DNA of 64,000 nucleotides from Candidatus Thiodiazotropha sp. (ex Myrtea sp. 'scaly one' KF741663). GTDB taxonomy: Bacteria; Pseudomonadota; Gammaproteobacteria; Chromatiales; Chromatiaceae. The stretch lies in assembly GCA_025655555.1 (NCBI GenBank), contig JAHXIQ010000002.1, positions 620,001 to 684,000 of the forward strand, given 5' to 3'. Of this stretch, positions 7,673 to 17,200 are shown in pieces; position 1 is the stretch's first letter; the number at the start of each line of letters is the position of its first letter. The translations under genes were made by a program, and so were the position numbers. Under the pieces are notes generated by a model that saw only the letters and a program-made list of their open reading frames with translations, did no database searches and was not told where the DNA came from.

Positions 7673-9822
7673 TGGCGGTACCACAGGAGGCGTCTTGCCA
7701 GACTGACGCTATCTGGCAGCAGATTGCACAGGCCAGGCCTGCACTCAATCCACAAATCGTGATTCGCAGGCAGCGTTATGCAGATGAAATCTGGTATTTG
7801 CTGCAGGACCCGATCAGTGAGCGTCATTTTCGGCTCTCACCCGAGGCCTATCATCTGATTGACCGCTTCAATGGAGAACGCAGTCTGGAAGAGATCTGGC
7901 AAGCGGCGCAAAACCGATGGCAGGACCCGCCCTCGCAAAGTGATTTCATTCGGTTACTGATGCAGTTGCAGGGCGTGGGTGCCATACAAGAAGGAGCGGC
8001 CAGCGAGCCGCTCAAGCTGCTTGAGCGACGCAAAAAACCGCGTCAATGGTTGATGCAACTGCGTAATCCCCTGTCGTTAAGACTACCGTTGTGGGATCCG
8101 GACAAGCTGCTGGATCGATTGTTGCCCCTAGTGCAACCGATGATCGGTCGAACTGGCTTGGTGATCTGGCTGTTGCTGGTGCTCGGTGGTCTGTTGCAGG
8201 CAGGTGTCCACTGGCAGGAGATCTCCCTCAATATCACCAGTCAGTTACTCTCGGCGCAGAATCTCGCCCTGATGGGGCTTGCCTATCTCTTGATGAAGGC
8301 CCTGCATGAGCTGGCCCATGGCATCGCAGTAAAACACTGGGGCGGCGAAGTGCACCAGGTCGGCGTACTCTTCCTGGCGTTGATCCCCATGCCTTATGTC
8401 GATGCCTCTGCAGCCAGTGGTTTTGCCGAGAGGCGAGCGCGTATGGCCGTGGGAGCGGCGGGCATCATGGTCGAGCTTGCACTCGCCTGTATGGCCTTGT
8501 GGCTCTGGCTCGTCACGGAGCAGGGATTGGTCAGTGCCCTGGCCTACAATATGATGCTGATCGGGGGTGTCTCCACTTTGTTGGTAAACGGCAACCCACT
8601 GCTCAAATTCGACGGTTATTATGTGTTTTCCGATCTGCTCGATATCCCCAATCTCTCCACCCGCTCCAACCGCTATCTCGGTTATCTGGTGCAGTATTAC
8701 CTGTTTGGCCTGACAGACTCGGAATCACCAGCGAACAGCTCGTGGGAGAGAAGCTGGTTTCTCTCTTACGGTATTGCCGCATTCTGCTATCGCATCTTCA
8801 TTCTACTGACCATCGCGCTTTTCGTTGCAGAGCGCTATCCGGTGGTGGGTAAGTTACTGGCACTTTGGGCATTGATCGGGATGTTGGCGATACCCATGGT
8901 GAAACAATTTAAATTTCTATTGACCAGTAAAAGACTCGCCAATCGGCGTCCGAAGGCTATGCTGGTCACGGGTGTAATAGTCGCCAGCGTGTCGGTATTG
9001 CTTTTCCTGCTCCCGGCTCCCCACTCTACCCAGGCCCAGGGTGTCGTTATGCCACCGGAGGGTGCGGAGGTGAGGGCTGGAGCAGAGGGGCGTGTGGTGA
9101 GATTGCTGGTTTCCACGGATACCCCGGTTTCACCGAATCAGCCACTGATTGAACTGGCCGATCCATTCCAGCAGACGAAGGTGGAAAGCTTGCAGGGGCG
9201 TGTGAGGGAGCTGTATCTGGAGTACGAGGCCCTGAAAAGTGGACGCGAAAACGTGCAGGCGGAGATGTTGCAGGATGAGATCGCCCTGGTTGAAGCCGAT
9301 CTTGCCAGACAGAAGCTCAAAATTGAGGCATTGACGGTGCGTAGTCCGTCTGCCGGACGATTCTATCTGCAGCAACCCGATGATTTACCTGGTAGCTATC
9401 TGGATCAGGGGGCACTGATCGGTTATGTCATCGATCAGGAATTACCGCTGGTTCGGGTGGCAGTCTCACAACAGGATATCGGGTTGATACGTCAATCCAC
9501 ACTGGCAGTCGATGCCAGATATGCGGCACGACCAGGGGAAGCAATACCCGTGCGACTGGGGCAGGGTGTACCTGAGTCCCAGCAGTATCTGCCCAGTCCG
9601 GTATTGGGGGCGGCAGGTGGTGGACCCTTTCCGTTACACCCACTCGATGAGGATGGTACGAGGCCGTTGGAGCCTGTCTTCGAACTGCTTCTCTACCCGG
9701 AAATACCCCTTGAGCGTCTCGGAGAGCGTGTTGTGATCCGGTTCGATCATGGCGCCGAGCCGTTGGGATGGCAATGGTACCGAGCCCTACGGCAACTGTT
9801 TCTGATGCGCCTTAGCCTTTGA
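7672..9822 (+). CDS. PqqD-like / M50 zinc metalloprotease / HlyD-like fusion
   Basis: This polytopic membrane protein has about 716 residues from ATG 7672, which shares its A with the preceding stop. An N-terminal PqqD-like domain (about residues 25-115, 'HFRLSPEAYHLIDRFNGERS') is followed by an M50 site-2-protease core: zinc motif HELAHG at 212-217 and the third-ligand motif 'NGNPLLKFDGYY' with Asp near 314, on several membrane helices. The C-terminal third has a lipoyl/HlyD-like portion ('VVMPPEGAEVRAGAEGRVV', coiled coil, 'LTVRSPSAGRFYL'). PqqD domains elsewhere bind peptide leaders. An intact protease next to a protein with a conserved N-terminal motif suggests recognition or processing of that motif, but no substrate is proven. 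Confidence 0.85.
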   Translation: MAVPQEASCQTDAIWQQIAQARPALNPQIVIRRQRYADEIWYLLQDPISERHFRLSPEAYHLIDRFNGERSLEEIWQAAQNRWQDPPSQSDFIRLLMQLQGVGAIQEGAASEPLKLLERRKKPRQWLMQLRNPLSLRLPLWDPDKLLDRLLPLVQPMIGRTGLVIWLLLVLGGLLQAGVHWQEISLNITSQLLSAQNLALMGLAYLLMKALHELAHGIAVKHWGGEVHQVGVLFLALIPMPYVDASAASGFAERRARMAVGAAGIMVELALACMALWLWLVTEQGLVSALAYNMMLIGGVSTLLVNGNPLLKFDGYYVFSDLLDIPNLSTRSNRYLGYLVQYYLFGLTDSESPANSSWERSWFLSYGIAAFCYRIFILLTIALFVAERYPVVGKLLALWALIGMLAIPMVKQFKFLLTSKRLANRRPKAMLVTGVIVASVSVLLFLLPAPHSTQAQGVVMPPEGAEVRAGAEGRVVRLLVSTDTPVSPNQPLIELADPFQQTKVESLQGRVRELYLEYEALKSGRENVQAEMLQDEIALVEADLARQKLKIEALTVRSPSAGRFYLQQPDDLPGSYLDQGALIGYVIDQELPLVRVAVSQQDIGLIRQSTLAVDARYAARPGEAIPVRLGQGVPESQQYLPSPVLGAAGGGPFPLHPLDEDGTRPLEPVFELLLYPEIPLERLGERVVIRFDHGAEPLGWQWYRALRQLFLMRLSL

Positions 9823-10065
9823 GGCTTCCCCCGAACGTGCAAGAACGTAGCAAATCTTTGATCAAGGATTAGGAATCCATGTCATGAAGTGCCTGTTTTG
9901 TGTGGGGTTTCTCATCGGGTTTGGTAAAGAAATCCCTGGTTTTGACGCTAGCTTTTATGTAATTGGTTGGATTTAGGAAAGGGATTCTTGTGCTGCGGCA
10001 ACATCCACGTGATGTTTGCTGTTAGTCGCCTATTTCCCTTTGCCTGGGTTGCGATGCTTTGAAAA

Positions 10066-11259
10066 ATGAATAGAGATAAAACGACCACCTTGAGATTTTT
10101 TGTGTTTGCCTGGCTATTCGCAGGCACTCTTTTTTCGTCTGTCGGTGCAGAACTCGATGGCGTGATCGAGCCGTCCATGAGTGTGGCGCTGAGCTCGCGC
10201 ATTGACGGTATCCTCGAGTCGGTGGATGTGGATGTGGGTGATGTCGTCACCAAGAGGCAGGTGTTGGCACAGTTAGAGTCACAGGTCGAGCAGGCGGCGC
10301 TCGCCTATGCCAGTGCCAGAGCCTCCATCTCCAGTGAAGTGCAACTGCAGCAAACCAGCCTTGCCTATGGTCGGCGCCAGTTGAAGCGCATCCAGGAACT
10401 CCACAATAAGAGTCTGGCCTCGTTCCAGGATCTGGATGAGATTGAGACGGAGACCAAGCTGACCCGTTATCGTCTGTCCCAGGCCAAGGAGAACAGATAC
10501 CTGGCGGAACTCGATCTTGCCCAGGCTCAGGCCGTCAAGGATCGCCACTCTATTCGCAGCCCCATCGACGGTATCGTGGTGGAGCGGTTTCTCAATCCGG
10601 GTGAATCTGTGGAAGATCAACCCATCGTTAAGATCGCGCAGATCAATCCGCTTCGCATTGAAGTGGTAGCACCGGTCACCCTGTTGGGTACGATCAAGAC
10701 CGGCCAGTTGGCCACGGTGACGCCAGAATCACCGGTGGGTGGTGAGTACCAGGCTGAAGTGAAAATCGTCGACCCGATACTCGATGCCGCCAGCGGGACA
10801 TTTCGTATCCGTCTGGAGATCCCCAATGATGATTACAAACTGACCAGCGGATTGCGCTGCCGGGTTCGTTTTCTTGAAAAAATGGCGAGTAGGAAACCCG
10901 CGCCCGTAGCGGTGAAAAAAGAACCGACGGTTGTCTCCCGGCAACTGAAGAGAGAAGTCAGCCAGGTCATTCCGGCACAAAAAGTCGACCAATCCGAAAG
11001 CGCAAAGACTGTTTCCAGTAAAAAGAAACAGGCTGAGCGTTACCTGCTGGTCACCAACGAATCATTGCTGCCTTTGAGAAAAGCAATACGTCAGGCCTCG
11101 GTATTCAACAAAAAAGGGGTGGAAGATACCTGGGTTATCGCCAAGGGTTCACTGAAAGGACATATATCCCTCGGTTATTTCAGCAGTCGTAGAAAAGTCG
11201 ATCGTTATCAACAACAGCTCACGGACTTGGGGATCGACACCAGGATCGTTGAGCGATGA
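10066..11259 (+). CDS. Periplasmic HlyD/RND-type adaptor with C-terminal SPOR-like domain
   Basis: The 397-residue protein begins with a signal peptide (about 8-27, ending 'SSVGA'). A membrane-fusion-protein core follows: lipoyl ('LSSRIDGILESVDVDVGDVV'), alpha hairpin (about 75-150), second lipoyl half ('IRSPIDGIVVERFLNPGE') and beta-barrel. After a Lys/Val/Pro-rich linker (about 280-325), the last 70 residues ('ISLGYFSSRRKVDRYQQQL') resemble a SPOR domain, the fold that binds denuded peptidoglycan. That would fix the adaptor to the cell wall, a combination not expected in an ordinary efflux adaptor. Its stop overlaps the giant-protein start by four bases (ATGA). A gap of 243 bp with no gene separates it from the M50 gene. 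Confidence 0.78.
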   Translation: MNRDKTTTLRFFVFAWLFAGTLFSSVGAELDGVIEPSMSVALSSRIDGILESVDVDVGDVVTKRQVLAQLESQVEQAALAYASARASISSEVQLQQTSLAYGRRQLKRIQELHNKSLASFQDLDEIETETKLTRYRLSQAKENRYLAELDLAQAQAVKDRHSIRSPIDGIVVERFLNPGESVEDQPIVKIAQINPLRIEVVAPVTLLGTIKTGQLATVTPESPVGGEYQAEVKIVDPILDAASGTFRIRLEIPNDDYKLTSGLRCRVRFLEKMASRKPAPVAVKKEPTVVSRQLKREVSQVIPAQKVDQSESAKTVSSKKKQAERYLLVTNESLLPLRKAIRQASVFNKKGVEDTWVIAKGSLKGHISLGYFSSRRKVDRYQQQLTDLGIDTRIVER

Positions 11260-14200
11260 GTCGTGATCGACCTAAAAAGCCCAATGCACTGATTTTTGAA
11301 GAGCTGGAACCCCGGCTCCTACTCTCCGCCGATATTGCGGGTGTCGCCATTGATCCTATGCCGGATGATTCTGGCGATCCGGTGGATGAAGACGACCTGC
11401 TATCGCTTGGGCAGTCGCTGCTGAATGAACCCATACCCGTTGATTCACAAGAGGCTGACACAGGCCGCAATGAGTTGGTCATTATCGACCCGTTAACCCC
11501 CGACTATCAAAGCCTGGTGGATGATCTCATCGATCGCGAGGGGAGTGACATCAATTTTGAGATCATTCTGCTCGACAGTGCCGACAACGGCATTGAGCAG
11601 ATGGGTCATATTCTTGATCAATACCGGGATCTGGATGCGCTGCATCTCATCAGTCACGGCGGTGAAGGGGAGGTTCGTCTCGCAGGTACAACCCTCGACT
11701 TGTCTGCGCTCAACGACTCATTGGAACAGATCGGTGGATGGAGTAACGCCTTTGCAGCCGAAGGGGATTTATTGATCTACGGCTGTAACCTGGCATCCAC
11801 GGCGGATGGTGAGTTGTTCATCGACAAGCTGGCCCAATTGACCGGTGTGGACGTGGCCGCCTCCGATGATCTCACCGGTTCCGTATCGCAGGGCGGAGAC
11901 TGGGATCTGGAGTACCAGGTCGGTACCCTGGAGACCAGTATTGCCTTTTCCGGACAGCTGCAGAGCAGTTGGAGCGGTACGCTCGACATCACCACCGGCC
12001 TGGTGGGTTATTACGATTTTGAAGAGGGCAGTGGTGCCGCCGCCATCGATAGCAGTGCGACGGGTAACAACGGTACGTTGATCGGCTCCCCGGTCTATAC
12101 CACCGGACAAGTCGGCAGTTATGCGTTGAGTTTCAACGGTGATTTCGATCGGGTGGAAGCACCGGATAGTTTGGCCACGAACTTCGGTAACGGCGACTTT
12201 GCAGTGGGCTTCTGGTTCAACTCAACCTATTCGGGTGGTACAGCCCGACTGGTCGGCGATATGGATGGCGGCGACGGCTATGTTTTCTATACCACGGGGG
12301 TTGGTGATGTCACCTTCGGCGTGATATCGGGAATAGATTCTGTCACGTTAGCCTCAGGCGGACTGTTCGACGGTAACTGGCACCATGTTGTGGGTATGGT
12401 AAACGGTGCAGATTGGTCCCTGTATGTTGATGGCACTCTCGTTGACTCAATAAACAACGGGTTTGTCGGCAATATCGATAACAGTAATACCCTGCGTATC
12501 GGTGCCTCGAGTGCCAGTCATAATGAATACGATGGCTTGATCGACGATGTCAGAATCTACGATCGCGCCCTCACGACAACGGATATCAATGAGCTTATTG
12601 CGCTAGCCGAAGATCCGCCGAGCATCACTGGTGCCAGCCTGACCCTGTCCGAAGGCCAGACGGTAACCCTGGACGGCGCCAATTTCAGCATCTCAGACCC
12701 CGACAGTTCGAGTTTTACCTACTCTTTGAGCGGTGTGGCCGGGGGTTACTTCCAGTTGAGTACCAATCCCGGTGTATCGATCACCAGCTTCACCAGCGCC
12801 AACCTGACGGGAGGGGTGGTGCAGTTTGTGGACAACGATGATGAGATCGCGCCGGCGTTCAGCGTCACGGTCAATGACGGTACCAGTGATTCCAACACCC
12901 GGGTAGCCACCATCAGCTACACACCTGTGAATGACGCACCCGATGTGATTAACCTCGACGGTGACGTCCTCAACTATACAGAAGGCGATGGCGTCGTTCT
13001 GATTGAGCAGGGCGGTGACGTCGTTATTAGTGATCCCGATTCAAGTAACTTTGCAGGTGGTTCGCTCACCGTGGAAGTTGATAGTGGCTTACAGGCGGCT
13101 GAGGACAAATTTTCCATCGTCAATCAGGGGGCGGGTGCCGGACAAATCGGCTTGAATGTTAGTGATGTGACATATAGTGGTGTTGTGATCGGGAGCGTGA
13201 GCGGGGGAACGGGCATAGACCCATTGACTGTCACGCTAAATTCGAATGCAACATCAGCTGCCGTAACGGCATTGATTCGAAACATCAGTTATGAAAACAG
13301 CAATATCGATAATCCCACGGGTGGTTCACGCAGTGTCGTGGTCGATGTTACTGATGGCGATGGCGATGGCGATGGCGATGGCGATGGCGGTGCCAGTGTC
13401 ACTCAGAATCTGACCCTGAATGTTACTTCAGTCAACGATGCGCCGGTTGTCGATTTAAATGGCTCCGATGGTGCGGGTGCGGACTTTGCAGTGACCTTCA
13501 CGGAAGACGGTGGGGCTGTCAATGTCGTTGACGCGGATGCGACAATCAGTGATGCAGATAGTGCATTTTATGAAAATCTGAGTATCAACCTGACGAATTT
13601 CCCGGATGGCGGCAACGAACAGATTGTGATCGCCGGATATACCTTCAACTACGGTACCGCTGATACCGCAACGCGCACTGTCGGCAGCGCCAGTTTTGTC
13701 ATCGATTTCGATGGTTCCGGTTTTAATGTCACGCCGGATGGATTCGGTTGGATGCCGGAAGTCGATCTGCAGAACCTGTTGCGAGGCGTTACTTATGAAA
13801 ACACCTCCCAGGATCCAACCGCAGGTGATCGTACGATCAATGTTTTTGCGCAGGACAGTTCGCTCCTGGTTGGTCCCATTGCGACTTCGACGATCACCGT
13901 CAATCCGCAGAATGATTCACCCACGGCGACAAACAACACCAATTCCGTTTTGGAAAACGGTTTTGTTTCGGGAAATGTCATCACGGATGACTCCGGATCC
14001 GGGATTGACAGCGATCCGGAGGGAGATGGTCTGCAGGTAACCCAGGTTGAAGGGGGAGCCTACACACCCGGATTTCCGGTAACCCTGGCTTCGGGCGCGC
14101 AAGTCACTTTTCAATCCAACGGCAGCTATACCTACAATACCAACGGTCAGTTTGATGGACTGGGTGCCGGTAGCAGTGTGGATGACAGTTTTACCTACCA

Positions 14201-17200
14201 GATCAGTGATGGCAATGGGGGTTTCGATACCGCTACGGTTACCGTTACGATCAACGGCAGTAATGATGCTCCATCAATCACGAGTGCCGGCCTCACCTTG
14301 GATGAAGGCGAGATTGTCACCCTCAGTGACGCCAACTTTGCGTTCACCGATGCAGACGATACAGCCTTTACCTACACGGTAAGCGGTATCAGTGGCGGTT
14401 ACTTCCAGCTGAGTAGTGCGCCTGGCACACCTATTACCACGTTTACCAGCGCGAACCTGACGGGTGGTCTGGTGCAGTTCGTGGACAACGGTGATGAGAC
14501 CGCACCAGTGTTCAGCGTCACGGTCAATGACGGGGATTCAGATTCCAACACCCTGGCGGCAACCATCAACTATACACCGGTCAACGATCCGCTGATGCTT
14601 GTGACCAATTCGCCGCTGTCGGTGCCTGAGGAAGGTACGCGCACGATAACGAATAGCTATCTTGCTGTGTCTGATGTGGACAATTCGGCTGCACAGTTGA
14701 CCTATACGCTGACCAGCTTGCCATCGAGCGGTAGTTTGCGTTTGAGTGGCTCGACGCTGAGCCTCAGCGATACATTTACACAGGATGATATTGACAACAA
14801 TCGTCTGACTTTCGGCTTTTCCGATGATGCATCGGCGACCAGCTTCGCGTTTACCGCCAGTGACGGTACCGACATAATCGGCCCGATCATTTTCTCGGTG
14901 AATGGTCAACCGGTCAATGATGCGCCGGTCAACCTGGTCCCAGCATCTTGCAGCGTGAATGAAAATATCACATTGAATTTCACAGGCGCGGATCAGATTC
15001 AGATCAGCGATATCGATCATATCGGCGGCACCATGCAGGTGCAGCTCAATATAGGCGCAGGTGGCCTGCTGACTCTGGGCGACACCTCTGGCCTGACTTT
15101 CTCCGCCGGCGATGGCACCGATGATGCCAACATGGTTTTCACCGGTACCCTGGCCGATATCAATACCGCCCTTTTAACACTAAGCTTCACACCTACCTCT
15201 GACTTCAACGGTGATGTCAATTTCACCATCATCACTAATGACCAAGGCAATAGCGGTACCGACCCGGGGTTGACCGGCGATGCCGCAAGCGAACAGGACA
15301 GCGATACCTTCACGATTACCGTCAACGCGATTAATGATGCGCCAGTACTCGACAGCGCTTTACTCACACTGAGTGAAGGCCAGACCGTGACCCTGTCCGC
15401 TGTCAACTTCGGCATCACCGATCCGGACGACACCGCTTTTACTTATACACTGAGCGGTATCTCAGGTGGTTACTTCCAGTTGAGCACCAACCCCGGTGTT
15501 TCGATTGCCAGTTTCAGCAGTGCTGAGCTATTGGCCAATGAGGTCCAGTTCGTCGACAACGGCGATGAGGCTGCACCCAGCTTTAGCATCACTGTCAATG
15601 ACGGCGATGCCGACTCCAGCACCCTGGCGGCAACGGTGATTTACACCTCAGCCAATGACGTGCCGGTACTCAACAGCGCCGATATGACCGTCACCGAAGG
15701 ACAGACCGTCACCCTGACCGGCGCCAACTTCGGCATCACCGATCCGGACGACACCGCCTTTACTTATACCCTGAGCGGAGTGACCGGGGGTTACTTCCAG
15801 TTGAGTACCAACCCCGGTGTTTCGGTCACCAGCTTCAGCAGCGCTGAGCTCAGCGGAAGTCTGGTTCAGTTCGTGGACAACGGTGATGAGACTGCTCCGG
15901 CGTTCAGTATCACGGTCAATGATGGCGATGCCGACTCCAACACCCTGGCGGCAACGGTGATTTACACCTCAGCCAATGATGTGCCGGTACTCAACAGCGC
16001 CGATATGACCGTCACCGAAGGACAGACCGTCACCCTGACCGCCGCCAACTTCGGTATCACCGATCCGGATGACACGGATTTTTCTTATACCCTGAGCGGA
16101 GTGGTCGGGGGTTACTTTCAGTTGAGCACCAACCCCGGTGTATCGATCACCAGTTTCACCAGCACCCAGCTCACGGCCAATGAGGTCCAGTTCGTCGACA
16201 ACGGCGATGAGGTCGCACCAGTATTCAGCATCACAGTCAATGACGGTACCAACGATTCCAATACCCTGGCGGCAATTGTAAACTTCACAACAATTGATGA
16301 GGCGCCAATAGCGAATAATGATAGTGTCAACGTTGATGAAGGAGGCAGTGTTTTAATAAATGTCGTCAGTAATGATGCTGATCCAGAGAGCGCATTGGAT
16401 TTGGCCAGTATTGTTGTTGTAGGGCATCCTACGAATGGCACATTAGTCAATAATGGTGATGGTGCATTTGTATATACCCATAACGGCTCAGAGACACTAT
16501 CGGATTTATTCGCTTATACAATCAAAGATGATTCAGGTGCTACTTCAAATGTTGCTGTTGTCGACTTGACTATTAATCCAGTTAACGATGTGCCTGTCAT
16601 TACCAGTCATGCCGGCAGCCAGACAGTTACGTCATTTATTGACGAGAATCTCAATGTGGTGACTGGCGTTAGTGCATATGATGCAGAGGGAGATGGCTTG
16701 ACATTTTCAATCAGTGGCGGCGATGATTTTGGCCTTTTTGCAATTGATCATTTAACGGGTTTGTTGAGTTTTTCCAGTACACCAAATGCAGAATCTCCAC
16801 TAGATTCTGGCCGGAACAATAGTTATTCCGTGGAGGTTATGGTCTCTGATGGGAATGGTGGAACGGCAATCCAGGCATTTGATATTACCGTCAGAGATGT
16901 GGATGAATTTGATGTAGGCTTGATTATGGATATGCAGTCAGATCCTGATCAAGTAACGACAATCCATGCAACAGGTTCAGCGGTGGGTGTGACTGTGTGG
17001 GCGTCTGATCCAGATATATCGAATAATGATATTGTTTATTCATTGATCGATGATGGTGGTGGTCACTTTGTTATCAATTCCACAACTGGTGCGATTTCAT
17101 TGTCACAGCCGTTTGTTGATACCGAAAGATATCAGTCAGAGGTGATTGTACGTGCTACCAGTAGCGACGGCTCTATTTCGCAACGTAGCTTTCTGATTGA

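Noticed and set aside
9940-9970. Promoter for the HlyD/SPOR gene (TTGACG at 9942)
   Set aside because: No acceptable -10 element at 16-18 bp spacing.
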